A DNA stretch of 64,000 nucleotides from Ceratobasidium sp. AG-K (GCA_037039685.1 JAWNGF010000006.1:2232001-2296000); one strand, 5' to 3'; shown: positions 17,133 to 31,200, counted from the stretch's first letter. Notes: a model not told the origin generated them from the letters alone. Numbers and translations: made by a program.

Positions 17133-19136
17133 ATGGATAAGGGTTTGGTCGCCGTAGACGACCAAAATCTCATCGGCAGTGCATCGGTAAGTGATCAATC
17201 ATTTCAACGCCCGTACTCCCGTCTCTAGTACTAACCGACGGATACACAGTCAATGAAACATGTTGTTACTGCTCTCACTCAGCGTCACTGCTCAGACCTC
17301 ACATCGTCGCTAGATTTAGCCTCATGTAGCATCCACCCAGTTGCTGGAGGGGGGTTCTGCGATGTGTACCGAGGAGTCATGACAAGCAGCGTCAAGGTAG
17401 CTATCAAGACAATGAGAGTTTTCGAACGACCAGGAAAAGACGATGACAAGGAAAAGCTTTTGAAAGTAAGTGGTTAATAAAATTACACCAAGATGACCAG
17501 ACTCTGCAAGTGACTCACGAATATGGACAGCGCACAGCAAGGGAGCTGTACCATTGGTCACAATTGAGACATCCAAATGTAATGCCCTTGATGGGACTTG
17601 CGATGTTCCGAGGACATGTGTCTATGATATCCGAGTGGATGGACAACGGCAACTTGGCATCATATATCATTGCCAACCCGAGCGTAAACCGGATGGATAT
17701 TGTAAGCTATGCCAATGTCTTATTTCGGCAGCTTGATTTCTCTGCTCTAGTGTATCGACATTTGCGCAGGGCTTTTGTATATTCACGAAAACAATATGGT
17801 GGGTACATGCACCCGTATATATGCAGTACAACGACAGATGATCACGACTGTGTGTTACTTAGGTTCACGGGGACTTGAAAGCGGTAAGTCTTACTTTTTG
17901 AATTGCAATGCCTTAAAGATTCAATCTAGCTGCGCTACATGAAACGCAGGCAAACATCATGATTTCTGCTGATGGAACTGCTATGATCACCGACTTTGGG
18001 AATTCCAAGCTCCGAGACCTCACACTCAAGTTCACAGGGACAACTAACGCCAGCTTTTCGCTTCGATGGGCGGTATGAAAATATGCGACCCGTTTGATGA
18101 GTTCAACTAATACCTTTGGTTACGCGCCTGAACTTTTTGACGAAGACCACGAGGCACGTACGAGCAAGAAGGTTGACGTGTATGCATACGGAATGGCGCG
18201 CACTTATTTCCTTCCAAAGCTGTTGTGGTTCTAACTGGACTGCCGCACCAGACTATACTGGTACACATCCCATCCTCGTTTAGCATGATCAGCATTGAAA
18301 GTATATGCAGGAAACTTTCACCGGCAAAGTCCCTTTTGAAGAATTCAGCGACCATCAAGTCATGATTATGGTCGCAGTCAAACGTAAAACTCCAGCTCGG
18401 CCAAGAGCCGAGGTGAATGACCAGTTATGGCAACTTTTGCAAGAGTGCTGGGCATGGGACCAATCCGCGCGACCAGAGATCACGGCTGTGGCAGAGCGCC
18501 TCTCGGGAATATTGTCCCATTCGCTGGCAGATGCAGGGGCATTCAAGGATTCAAGCTCTAACTTGGAAGCTAGGTCACTTGAAGCAAGTCATTCCAGTGT
18601 GTTCAGACGTTCTTCCAACTAATTTTTCGTGATTTCAGACGAGGGGCGTAGACCTGTCTCTTCCAAAAGTCAGCGGCGTGATTTCACCAAAAGATAGGCC
18701 TTGGGAAGGTGACGCCGAATTTCTGCGGAGCACGGAGCCAGGAGAAGCAACGCATCAGACACCAAGTCGACTAGCCGATGCGGAATCCCGGTGCCTTAAA
18801 TTACTATCCGCTCGAAAACGACTGCTCAAGGATAACCACCCTGATACACTGGAGAGCATGGAGGTACTGGCAACGATATATCGTGACCTAGGGCGGCTAG
18901 CAGAAGCAGAATCGCTCGAGAGCGAGGCGCTAGCTGCCCGGAAACTAGCTTCAGCAATCGGGCAGGTAAGCACACCACGTAACGCGGCGGGTCCACCAGA
19001 GACCTGTCCAAAACAACACGGATTGGACCGGGTCACGTCCCTAGTAACTGATCTATCACTGCAACCTATGGGACCTAAACTCGGCGCTCGTACGTGCAAT
19101 GTGAGTATAAACCAAGTATTCGGTGCTTGTTGCTGA
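17133..19136 (+). pseudogene. TKL kinase with TPR-like tail, probably decaying
   Basis: The gene starts MDKGLVAVDD at ATG 17133. Exons give a glycine-rich loop (VAGGGFCDVYRGV), the VAIK lysine (KVAIKTM), a helix aligned with the first kinase gene (ARELYHWSQLRHPNVMPLMG), HGDLKA, the DFG region (ITDFGNSK), FSLRWA, APELF and DVYAYGM. The C-lobe follows (GKVPFEEFSDH, QSARPEIT). From about 18720 the sequence resembles TPR repeats of the kinase-TPR type (LKDNHPDTLESM, YRDLGRLAEAE). The intron beginning after FSLRWA (18076) has no AG acceptor before the APE exon. The next donor, after YGM, is GC rather than GT. The 3' end is unclear, so the end given is the last open frame. These defects suggest a pseudogene, or unusual splicing. 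Confidence 0.65.
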
Positions 19137-20554
19137 CACGGACGTGCAGGACGTTGCGCACCCCAATGGCTCGCCGACTGTGTTCTCGATGTTGAACGGT
19201 ACAGCGATAACCGCGTCAGCATTATTGCCAAACCCATGTCGGGCCACAATAGCAACCCCCCTCCCGAATTTGGGCTCAGGTGCCTTGACTGCCCGGGAAA
19301 AGTGAGGCAAATGTCGGCTTGAGACAGACACTGACCTGATTTCTTAGCTTTATAACCCTGGTCCCGGGACGTCTCTTGGGAATTTTGAAATCCACCTCAG
19401 AAAGCGCACCCACAAGGCTAATGTTTGGCGTCGTCTTGCTGTATATCTTGACAAACCGCTAGCGTCCTTGGTCCGAAAGGTCGAGTCATCCACGCCGGCA
19501 CTTGGCGATTGAGAAGGGGTATTATTGGCTGTGGGGTGGGTCGAGTTTCGTACGACGGGACAGTGTTGTAATGCACTTGTTTAATCGCAACTTGGTGTTC
19601 AGGGTGGAGAGCTTCAGGAAAAAGGGACACGTCTATGGGAGCTATGAAGATCTATGCTGGAGCTTCAATTCTATGAGTGGCTATGTAGCACTATATAGCC
19701 ACTTGTATAATTGAAGCTCCAATATAGACTGCTATAGCTGTGTTGTTTTTCCTGATGACTCAGGTGGCGCCGATTGTTCAAGAAGCCTCTCCCGATAGAT
19801 GCTGCCACCTAGACAGAGCCTTGTCAAGTCGATGCAAACTTTTAATTCAAGTTCAATTTCGTTCATATCTACGTTGTAACTATTCCATGTATTGTACCTA
19901 AACCGCGGGAGGAAACAAGAGTTTGATAGGTGTCGTGCATCCCAAATCCGTGCTACTTGAAGAAGAGTTTAGTCCATTCGATGCACTTGGGCACATAATA
20001 TTGGGTTTATCCGACTAAGCTCCTATGTGAATTTCTGAACGAGAAGCATGTCTGACGGCTTATCACAAGTGTTCGTGTTCGAGACGAGTTTAGAATGCCT
20101 TCGAAAGCGGGGACTGACGTAGCTCGGCGCTCGGTTCCCAGTTCTCCACTCGACGTGATCGGGCGAGTCGATGACCGTCGGGGAGTCAGTCTGGATTTTG
20201 AATGCCAAGGCGCTTAGGCAGTGCAAACCGCGGCTGAAAGTTAGTCCAGGCCAAGTCGGATGAAAGATAACGCAACGTTCGGCGCCGACCGCACGCACAG
20301 CCACGTGAAACTAGCTCGATCCATGATTTGCAATTGGGCGCAGTCTACGGAAGCTTGACAGTCAGGCAACCATCTCCGCGCGACCCGCTTTGCGACCTAA
20401 TTAAAATTGTGACAGCGGGTGAGTCGAGTTTAATCTCTACGACACTGACCTGACTTTTGCAGTCTAAACGCTACTAGATTTAGGGAAGGATTACTACTAG
20501 GGGGAGCCAATGTGAGTGGGGTTATGATTTGGGTACGTGTGCTAAGTGTGTAGT
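19137..20554. other. Gene-poor stretch with a hairpin
   Basis: No gene is recognised. Short open frames exist but have no supporting features. The stretch contains the inverted repeat at 19650-19729. The last few hundred bases form the upstream region of the calcium channel gene. Confidence 0.5.
19650..19729. repeat. Imperfect inverted repeat (hairpin)
   Basis: TGGAGCTTCAATT (19658-19670) and its exact complement AATTGAAGCTCCA (19709-19721) flank a centre in which GTGGCTAT pairs with ATAGCCAC. Outer bases pair partly. It could be a short MITE-like remnant. Confidence 0.6.
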
Positions 20555-23500
20555 ATGGCCCCACCGCGTACGCCGCCCCGGAGTCCACAGCGGATCATTA
20601 CCGAGGTTGAGGGCGTGTCCAATTCTGTCCAACCATCGCCTGGTGCACGCACCTCGTCCGAGCTATCACGCCGCACAAGCTGGAACCGATCCGAGGACCC
20701 GCTCGGGGCCTACACCACCGACGTACAGCCCGACACCCAGAGCATCGTCGACGAACCAGAAGACGCCTATCATACCAGACACTCGACGTTTTCGGAGGTA
20801 TCGCTCGACTATCCCCACCATGCCGATGTCGACGACTCGACGCGCCTGACGAGTGCAGCTGCTCCTCCGTGGCGGGGAGACACTGAAGACGAGCCAGTAG
20901 CGAGGAGATCTCCGACGGCGTCTCCGATGCGCAGTGCGACGCTCAAGGCCGTATCCAAGCACCTCCGCCGCGTCAGTCTGCGCGTCGTCAACCTCGCCGG
21001 TGTCCAGCTCGAAGACAAGCCCGTCCCCGTCCCTCGCACGCCCGAACCTGAAGACTTTCCCCGTCCCACGCCAGACCATGAACAAGGTCCTCCACTACCT
21101 GAGCCTTTGACACCCCCCGAAGACGAGCTGGACCGCAGCCAGCATATGCAGCTGCGTGGACGTACGCTCGGCATGTTTGGCCCGGAGAACAGGTTACGGC
21201 AGGCCATGCGCGCGACGCTGCTCTGGACGTGAGTCATTCGGTGTCAACGTGCCGTCATTCTGACCCGAGTAGTTGGACAGAACCCATCATCCTCGTTCTC
21301 ATCTTTGCCAATGCCGTCTTTCTTACCACTCAAGTCTGGAATTCGGTCTATGTCCACGAACGCGTGGATGGCTACTTTAAAACATGGGAAGACTATGGGT
21401 TGTTTGTTCTGTTTTGTATATTCACGTAAGTCTGGCGCACCCGCTAGACGTTGACTGACGAGAGTAGCATCGAGACGATTGCGCGGATTATTGTGTCTGG
21501 GTTTGTCCTTGACCCCGAAATCAAACCATCGAGTGTGAGGCAGTGGCTCCAGGACCTTGCGCCGGGGGACAACTTTGCGGCCCGGGCTCGTTCAGTCCGG
21601 CGTAAAGTGTTTGAGCAGCGTGCGCCGTATTCGCAGCATACAGCCCCTACTTCCACCACCAACCTCACCGGACCGTCCAAAACCACCCTCTCACTCGCAC
21701 TCGCCTCGCACGTAAACCTCGCATCCGCACACGCCTCCCGCTCCCAACCCGAACCCCAAACTCACCCCGCCACCCCTCGCCACCCAACCACACCCCAACA
21801 ACCACAAACCCACATGCAATCCCAATCCGGAACATGGTACCTCCACCAACCCACCGCCCCGTTCCAACTCGCCGTCGCCCGCCAACGCATCCTCGCCGAA
21901 CAATCCAGCACCTACCTCCGTCATTCTTGGAACCGCACCGATTTCGTCGCCGTGTGTGCGTTTTGGGTCATGTTTGGCCTCGCAGTGTCGGGCAAGGAGA
22001 ATATGCCTGGGGCGCATGTGTATGTGTTTCGTGCGTTGAGTGTGTTGAGGACGGCTAGGTTGTTGGCGGTTACAAAGGGGACTTCGGTGAGTCGGGTGTG
22101 GGTTAGTTGTGGGAGTTTATTAATGGTGGGGTAGACGATTATGCATTCGTTGAAGCGCGCGGGGCCGTTGCTCACCCGGGTCACGCTGTTTGTGCTCTTT
22201 GCGATTATTTTGTTCTCGTGAGTGGGTCTTGTGGGTGTGTTGGATGGGTCTGATGTGCGTTTAGGATTGTGGGCGTTCAGTCGTTCAAGGGGAGTTTTCG
22301 GAGGACTTGTGTGATTGGTTAGTCTGCTCTTCATTCAAGTGCTCGCCCCTATTCGCATTCACCCCTACCTCCACGCCTCCCGCCATACTAACACCCACAC
22401 ACAGCCGACTCGATTGAATCCCTCGGAACCGGAATCACCCTCTCCCAAAACTGCGGCGGGTGGATCTCCCCCGCCACTCTCCAGCCCACCGGTTACGTTG
22501 ACTCGTCGAACCAAATAACCTCGGAAGCCAAAGGCTTCACATGCCCCCTCGGCCAAATCTGCTTCGAGTCTAGCCAAAACCCACAAAACGGGACCCAGGC
22601 GTTTGATAATTTCTTCTTGGCGGCGATGCAAGTCGTCGTGGTCGCGTCTGTGAATACGTGGGCGCCGGTCATGTACCAGATGATGGATACGGATTTTTAC
22701 TTGTCGTTTTTGTTTTTTATTGTTTGTGTCGTGGTGAGTCCTCGTCTTGTGCTGGGGTGGGTCAGGAGGGCTGATGTGGAGGGTAGGTGTTGAACTTTTG
22801 GTTGATCAATTTGTTCGTTGCGGTGATTACGAACATGTTTGGTGCGATTCGTGCCGAGACGAAGAAGAGTGCGTTTGGAGCTACCAAGTACGTCCCCCCT
22901 CCACTCCGCCCACCCATACTCACGCCTCGTAGAATGGAAGACGAGCAAGAAGAAGTAGAGGAAGAAAAGACGGGGTGGACGGCCAAGGGCAAACGACGAC
23001 GGGGTCCGAACTTTTTGCGAGTGTGCTACGAGTGGTTGCCGGTGTATTATTTCTGGGTGTTTTTGGTGCTTTTGAGTTTTGGGCTTCAGGCGTCCAAGAC
23101 GCCGTCGTCGTCGCCCGAGTATTTGAGCCGGCTTGGTGAGTAAATGCAGTGATCGAAACGCATGTACCCTGACCCGCTTCGTAGATCAAGCAGAACTAGT
23201 CCTCACCATTGCCTTTGACGTGGAGATTCTCTGGCGAGCACTTGGGTACCTCCCCCAATGGCGCGACTTTTTCGCCAAGGGCACCAACGACCTCGACCTC
23301 TTACTCGCTATTGGCTCTTCGATTATCCAGATCCCGGTCATCAAGAATTCGCAAGTGTACCCTTGGTTGACGATCTTCCAGCTCGGTCGGTTCTATCGTG
23401 TGATTCTGGCGGTGCCCCGTATGAGGCCGTTGCTCGTGAGTACTTGTCCAATAATGATGGCACTGGTTTGGTTGCGCGACATGGGCTGATTGTGTGGGTA

Positions 23501-26500
23501 GCTCCGCGTGTTTGGGAACATGACCGGTCTGGCAAACATGGTCCTATTCTTGATCCTGACGAATTACATCGCCGCACTCGTCGCGCTCCAACTCCTCCGC
23601 GGAGATTTACCAGAGGATACGGATATGAACTATTCGCAGATCTCTCTCGGATTCCTGGGAATGTATCAGGTGAGATGCCCACAGTGAATACGACCGGCGC
23701 TAATACGTCTGTAGATCTTCTCGTCGGAAAACTGGACGGATATTCTGTACAATGCGACGGCGTCCGAGGTCGAGTTTAAGCAGTCGATTATTGTTGCTAT
23801 ATTTTTGTGCGGCTGGTTCTTTTTCGCAAACTGTGAGTTTTATGCGAGGGTTGCATTGACTTGCTAATGAGCGGCTAGTCATTTTGTTGCAAATGTTTAT
23901 TGCTGTTATCAACGAGGTGCGCGCATACACTCGATACCTGACTCGTACTAACTCGGCGTAGAACTTTGACGTGGCGGAAGAACAAAAGCGACAAGAACAA
24001 GTGGCAGCCTACCAGCGCAAGCTCCAACCGCGAGTCGCGCGCCTCGAGTGGATGGATCGATGGAACCCCTATCGGTTCCTCAAGACCGATACCAACGCGG
24101 AATCGGTTCAGCGCGGCCCGACCGTCAGTCGAAGCAAGTCTATGCTCCAGAGGATTCGTCGCTCCAGAACGCATGCGCGCAAAGCTGTGAGTTGCAATGT
24201 CTTGCGTTGGGCCGATGTGTTGATTGTGTAGTCGTATCACAGCGATTTCGATAAACCCAAGGGCGTGATTGCCATGCTTCGCAAGTTTTTCGATTTGGAT
24301 CCACCAGCGCAAGATGTTCCTTTGGTACCGTTGCGTCAGCGTCGTCCGACACAGACCATGGGAGACGAAACCATCGAGTTGGAGCGACATTTGTGAGTTT
24401 AATCGCCCAGAACTTCATCCCGTCTAATTATTCGTAGGGAAATCCTCTCGGCTACGAACCCCAACGACATTCCCGACGACCGACGTTTCGAGCGAGAACA
24501 GCGCGCCAAAAAGGCCGAGTTTATTGCGGCACATCCCACGTTTTTGACAAGACTTTCTGGATCCTATCTCAAAGCAATCCCTTGCGTCGATTTTGTCAAA
24601 TGCTAGTCACTCCATCCAATGGCGACAGGATCCACGGCCGCCCACCCCATCCTGTACCCCAGGCGATCTTCCAGCTTATAATCATGCTCGTGGTCATTAG
24701 CGGTATATGTATCGCAGCCGTGGCAACTCCAATCTACCGACGCACGTACTTTGCGGACAACGGAAGAGACCATTTTGCTTGGTTCGATATCGCCGAAGTG
24801 ACGTTTGGTATGGTCCTGGTCCTCGAGTTCATCATCAAGGTCATCGCCGATGGATTTATTTTTACGCCCAATGCCTACGTTTTGAGCGTCTGGAATCTCG
24901 TGGACTTGATGATCCTGGGAGCTCTGTTGTCCAACGTGGTCACCTCGCTTGTCGTTATTGGAGGTATCAGCCGACTTACGCGCTCATTAAAGGCATTTCG
25001 CGCGCTCAGGCTTGTCACGCTTGTTGGACGAATGCGTGAAACATTTCATTCGGTCATGTTTGCCGGTGCCAGCCGAATCTTGGAAGCCGGACTACTCGCA
25101 ATGCTGTACATGCTGCCTTATGCGTGTTGGGGACTGAACATCTTTGCCGGTCGATTTTATCTTTGCAACGACGGCGACGTTTCAGGCAAGGCCGATTGCA
25201 TTGGCGAATACCTCAGTACCCCGGTCGACGACAGTCTTGGATTCCTCGCTCCGAGATCATGGGATCTGCCATCTCCCTCGACAACGTTCTCCTTTGACAC
25301 GTTTGGCTCGTCGCTCCTGATTTTGTTTGAAATTGTGTCGCTCGAGGGTTGGATCGACGTCTTGGTAGTCGCCCTTGGCCTCAAGGGAAAAGACGAGCAG
25401 CCTGGACATAATATTTCACAGGTCAATGCCATCTTTTTCCTGGTGTACAATCTCATGGGTGCCGTGGTTATCCTTACCCTATTCGTCAGGTGAGTCTATG
25501 CATCTGGCTCTGGACTCTTTTCTGACACCCAGCAGTATCATCATCGGCAACTTTTCATCCCGCTCTGGAATGGCCCTTTTGACGACCGAGCAACGCCAAT
25601 GGATTGATCTGCAAAAACTCATCAAACGGCAACGGCCCGCCAAACGACCCAAAGTCCGACCCACGGGAGTTTTCCGGGAATGGTGTTTTGATCGAGCAGT
25701 GAGGAAACATGGCTTTTGGGCCAGATTCATGACCGTGTTCTATGTATTCCACATTTTGGTATTAATGTATGTTTTATCACTCAACCGTTCGACCGCGAGA
25801 ACCTTTTACTGATGAGTTGGGTAGGTCACAAACGTTCAGCAACTCGATTCTCGACGACATCTTTAGGAGTAAGTTGAAATCTCGGCAATTTGAACTTGAA
25901 TCTAACGAGGGTTGCAGATTCGGTGTTTCTATTCGTCGCCCTAGTTTACGCTCTTGACATTCTCATTCGATTGTCCGGGTTGGGGTGGAAGAGCTTCAAA
26001 GCAAACGGCTGGAATTTGTTCGACATTGTGGTGGTCTTTGGAAACTTTGCGACCGGCATACCGATCATCTTTGGTTCCCAAGGCTTTTTGATTGAGCAGC
26101 TCCAAAAGCTGTTTTTGGTCAGCATCGCGTTCAAGCTGGTTCAAAAGAGCGACAATCTGAACCAGCTCTTTAAGACTGCCGTGTAAGTTAAACGACTCCA
26201 CCTGGATTTTACTAACGTGGTATTCCTCAGCGCATCACTCCCAGCCATCATGAATCTGTTCTTGCTGTGGTTTACCTTGTTCATCTTTTTTGGGATCGTG
26301 TTCATGGAGGTCTTTGCCCTAACTCGATGGGATACGGCCGAGACACATAACCAGAATTATTCGAGCTTTGGTGGGTGGCTATTCGTTGGTTTACAATTCT
26401 TCATGCTGAAGTTTATACGAACTAGGGAACGCACTTTTGATGCTGTGGGTGCTACTTTGATACAAGCGGGCTAATTATCTTAACCTTTGAATTTAGGGCA

Positions 26501-28020
26501 TTCATGAGTACTGGCGAGGGCTGGAACCAATATATGCACGACTTGTGAGTGTTTTGAATACAGATGAGCTCTGATCTTGACTGTACCCGCAGCACGGTTG
26601 AATATCCTCGGTGCCAGAACTCCTCTTCTTCTGACCCAGACTCGGATTGCGGGTCGGCTGCGTGGGCATACTTTCTGTTTATTTCGTGGAACATCCTCAG
26701 CATGGTACGTTGCCGTAATCTCCCATACAGTATAACGCTTACCTCTTTCCGCCAGTACATCTTCGTCAACATGTTTACTGGTGTGGTCGTCGAAAACTTT
26801 AGTTATGTGTTTCAGCTCACCGGCGAAATGTCCATCTCGCGAGAGGAGATGCGATCATTCAAGAAAGTGTGGGCAGAGTTTGATCCAGATCGGACGGGTT
26901 ACATTCCAAGCAAAGCTCTCGTTCCATTCTTTGCGGTATGTTTCATCAAAATGAGATTGCCAGTACAGTCCTAACATCACAACAGAAACTTAAAGGCTCG
27001 TTTGAAGTTCGCTTGTATTCCGACGACCTCAGCCCTCAGGCACTAGTCCAAGCTACCAAGATGAATCACCCACTCACGTATCGGTCTACCATCACTGGCG
27101 AGGAGATCGAAGTTCCTTTGAACATGAGGCGACTCAATGCAGTGCTAAATAACGTGGACTATGAAGAGGTTCGAAAGCGACGGAGAATGTACTGCCGGCT
27201 CTACTACGAGGCCCGGGTTGTGGAAGAAGGCCCAGGGATATCGTTTACCCACATGTTGCTGCTATTGGCCCATCACAAACTGATTGATGACACCAAGGCC
27301 CTAAGGCAAGTTCTTTCAGTATTAGCCTGGAACTCGTTCTCATCTACCATTTTAGAGTTGAAGAAGCCCACCGGCGCAAGATTACAACCGACCATGTCAC
27401 CGAGCTGGTTAACCTCGACAGGGTACGGTCCTTGCTGAAAATGATTTACCACAGGCGGAACTATCTGCAATACCGAGAGAAACTAGAGGCCGACCGACGG
27501 GTCAGAAGCGGAGTTCCTGCTATCATTGTCGAAGACTTGCCTGGCTCGCCCCCTGCCGACTCGCACGATATTGCTGGATCGACTGTCAACTCGCCCCGCG
27601 AGAGCTTCGAGTCGCGCTGGATTCAGGAGTATACTACAGGCGGTGTTGGTAGTGTACCCGGTACCCCTGTTTCGCCAACGCCCGGAGGCCACCAGCGCCA
27701 GATTAGCGACTTGAGCATGCTCTCGGTCGATGTCACGTTGGGCCCCGCTAGCCCCAACAGTCCCACCAGTCCCACCAGCCCCAGGAGCCCGTACGTCAAT
27801 CTTTGTGTCTTGGATAAATTCCGCCTAACATTTGGCCTAGTGCTGCTTCGCCTCGAATCGCTTTTGAGCCGACTTCTGTTTCTCGTAGACCTTCAATTTG
27901 GGGAGGTAAGATACTAGTTCCTCGTCCATGCCTGTTCGTAAACTCACGCGAGGAATAGATATCATCCAAGCCGCTGGCGAGCAAAACGATGACGAACCTC
28001 ACATTCACCGCCCCGAATAA
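20555..28020 (+). CDS. cch1: Voltage-gated calcium channel alpha subunit, Cch1-like
   Basis: This multi-exon gene encodes a four-domain plasma-membrane calcium channel, the pore of the fungal high-affinity Ca2+ uptake system that works with Mid1. It starts at [13 protein letters not shown]; the N-terminus is Pro/Ser-rich. Domain I begins near 21270 ([19 protein letters not shown]). The domain III S4 segment has regularly spaced Arg/Lys ([20 protein letters not shown]). Pore loops read SVNTW (I), SSENW (II), SLEGW (III) and TGEGW (IV), so the selectivity ring is N-E-E-E. After domain IV come an EF-hand-like segment ([14 protein letters not shown]) and an IQ-like basic region ([22 protein letters not shown]). 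The C-terminal tail is Ser/Pro-rich, ending HIHRPE with TAA at 28018-28020. The many introns are short GT-AG. Its end faces the end of the eIF3a gene 243 bp away. No frame break was noted. Confidence 0.93.
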
Positions 28021-28263
28021 TTCACATATTATCCTGCATTTCGTTTCATGATTCTAGACTGTCTTTGTCGGACTATTGGTATAGATGTGCATTGTATAAA
28101 GGGAAGGATCGCATAAATTATTATATGATTATCACGCGATGACATTGATGGCGAACGATTCAACTCGAAAAGGAATTCATGCATATATCCATACCACATG
28201 AGTAGATACAAAAGAGGATTGGTCATGTTCATATGTTCACAAAAACGTATCAGTTTGTTCAAT

Positions 28264-31200
28264 TTACGATCGTCCACCCGAGCCAAATCCACTACCCCTT
28301 CCTCGGTTAGGCCGCCACTTGGCTTGTGATGCCACGGGCTGGAACCCGTCCGAGTCAGCTGCAGGCTGTGCGGGTGGTGGGGTGGCGCTGGAAGGTGCAG
28401 GGGCGCTAGGTGCTGTTCCGGTTGACCTTGCTGCCTCGCGAGCGCGCCAGCCTCCAGCAGCGGCTGCGGGAGCGGGAGCGGGGGTGGCAGGAGCAGCAGC
28501 GGGAGTGGGGGCCGGGGATGCGGGACTTGCGACACGTGCAGGAGGGGTGTCGGCAGCCGCACGTCGCGAGGGCGGCACCCACCGTCCACTACTAGCCGAT
28601 GCAGATGCTGGGACGGGGGATCCTGTGCCCGAGGGTGGAGTGCTTGGAGCCGCAGCAGCACGCGCACGCCAACCGCCGCCTGTATCTCCACCGTTGGGCC
28701 TGGGAGAGCTGATTGCACCCGAGAGTCGTTGCTTGGCGCGCTGCTCGGCTTCTTCCTCGCGTTTGAGCCTCGCCAGTGCAGCCTCCTGGTCCTTGCGCTT
28801 TTGCTCAAGTTGAGCCTCGCGTTTAGCGGCGGCCTCGGCGGCGGCAGCTTCTTCCTCGGCGCGTTTGGCTTCTTCTGCGGCACGTTGTTCTACAGTAATT
28901 GATTAGTGGGATATATACTGTATATGCGACAGACTTACCTTCTTCCAAACGAGCAGCTTCTGCAGCGCGCTCTGGTAAACCGGCTGCGTCAGCCAGGCCT
29001 TTCCAAACCACACATTCCACTCACCCCGTTCCTCTGCCTCCCGCGCCTCTTTTTCCAGCCGGGCTTCCTCTCGTTCCTGGAGAACCTTTGCCCTCCTCTC
29101 GGCCTTGGCCTTGTCGATCTTCTGCTTTGCCTCGGCCTTTTTCTTTTGCAGTTCGACCTCGCGTTGCCCAGCAATCTTGCGCCTGAGAGCGCTGTAATCA
29201 TCCACCATCCGTGCTAACCGGTGTTTTGTCTCCACTGCCTCGCGGTGCGATTTCTCGGCGGTCGCAATCGTCGCAGCAGCGGCGGCCTCATGTGCGGCCT
29301 TGTCGTCGGCCTTTTGACGTTCGTAGTCTTCCTCGAGGAGCGGGAGCTCGGCTTTACGCAAAGCACGTTCGAGATGATCTATCCGTTTGGTGATGATGCG
29401 CTGCTTATCGCTGAGCTCCTTCTTCTCCCGGTCGATTTGAGAAACCTGGAGTTGAATAAGCTTGGTCGTGTCCATTTCCTCGAGTTCCTATTCGATTTAT
29501 GAGTATATATGCTACTGTCAATCAGCAATGACATACCACATCGGCGACCTTGAGGTTGCCCCGAGCCTTGAGCTGCTCGGCGAGCTTCCTCGCTTCTTCC
29601 TTGCGCACCGACTCGATTTCCTTTTGCACACGCGCACGCTCGCGTTCGAGGCGCTCCTGCTTGGCACGCTGCTCCTCCTCGATTCGCTCACGCTTGGCGG
29701 TATCCGCACGTCGACCCGCCTCTTCACGCTCACGCCGGACTTGTAATTCGCTCGCGAGCTCGCGCCTACGAGCAACTACAGCGCGTTGGATCAGCAGTCG
29801 CCGTCGGTCTTCTTGAGCTCCCTTGACGAGCGCGGTATATTTCTCGGCGGTGGACTCGGCCGACGAGGTCGGAGGAGCGACCTTGAGCAAGGATGTATGC
29901 AGCGCGTGAGCAAGCTCTGAAACCCGGGTGCGCGGCAAAGCTTCCTCGACAAATCTGATGTTGCCTTCGATGTGTTCGACCAAAACGCGAAGTTCACCCC
30001 GCTTGGCGCAGCCCACGACAAAGAGCTCGATCCTCTCGGGAGTATAGGGCGATTCAGTGTTCAGGCCGGGAGTTTCAGGGGTAATGTTAGCATTGAGAGG
30101 CGCAACCAGCTCAAAGATATGGGTAATTCGAACGGAGCTGTAGACCTCGGAAAGTTGAGTAAAGAGACGGGAAAGCACGGCACGGTGCACGAGAGGGAGG
30201 TATGGCGCATATGACGGATCCTGGGAAAGCTGGGAAACAATAGGGGCAACCGAGGAGCACAGAGTCAAGGGCTGGAAGGTAACCTCGAGCAGATTGTGCA
30301 ACGAGCGGACAGATGAGGGGGATAGTTTGAGAGTATTTCGGGCGAGCTATTTGGTTTGTCAGTATTATAATAACTGACTAAATGCGGTAAGGTCTGCGCA
30401 CCGCGTCCTTCAATAACCCAGACCTCGTGGGGGGCTTGGATAATCCAAGGAGGGCAGTCAAACGAGTGTTGTTCCGGCGGCTCGACGAGGACTCTTCCTC
30501 GCTCTCCACACCCACAGGTACAGCCAGGGCGCTAACCAAAACTTGTCCAGCCAATCTGCTCATCTCTTCCTCTGTTTTTCCGCCTCCACCAGCAGCGCGG
30601 AGCACCGAATAATAACGGGCCCAGGCCGCCGCATGGAAAAGCGCATTCCCACTCGTCAAGAAGATTTTGGTCAATTTCTCATAATAGTTGGCCATCATCG
30701 CCGGTCGTGGCGCCTTCTTGGCCATGGTGAGCAGGTTGTGAATATCTTCGACCGAACGGAAGGCTTCTTGCCAAAGCTCCAGTTCGACGCTGGTGTTGAG
30801 CTGAGCGAATCGAGTATCGAGATGCCGTTGAAGGGTATCCGGGTCCGCGAGGTTGATGGAGTACGCCTGATTAACATATTTGGCAACATTGGCGAGGTGG
30901 AGACGAAGAGTCTCGCAGAGGCGGCGGAACTCGACTTTACGAGTGTGTTTCAAGCAAAACTTGAATGCTTGCGCCGCAATTTGCTGAAACCTAGAGTCAG
31001 TGTCATGAGCGCCCGAAGATTATGTATTACGCACCTGATAAATTGCCTCCAAGCGAGCATTGTTCTTGAGGGTCTCGAGCGCAGTTCGATAACTCTCCCA
31101 GAGGAACTTGAGCCACGGAGTGACCAGCGCCCGATCAGTCCGGTCCCTATTCTGGTCCCCACTGACGGCACTGAGCAATACGTTCTCTGGCGTCTCGGTC

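Noticed and set aside
20666..21237. Two minus-strand ORFs of about 140 codons opposite the calcium channel N-terminus
   Set aside because: Mirror frames of a GC-rich Ser/Pro/Arg coding exon, with no domain or start context.
28319..28813. Plus-strand Ala/Gly-rich ORF of 164 codons
   Set aside because: Antisense shadow of the low-complexity C-terminus of eIF3a.
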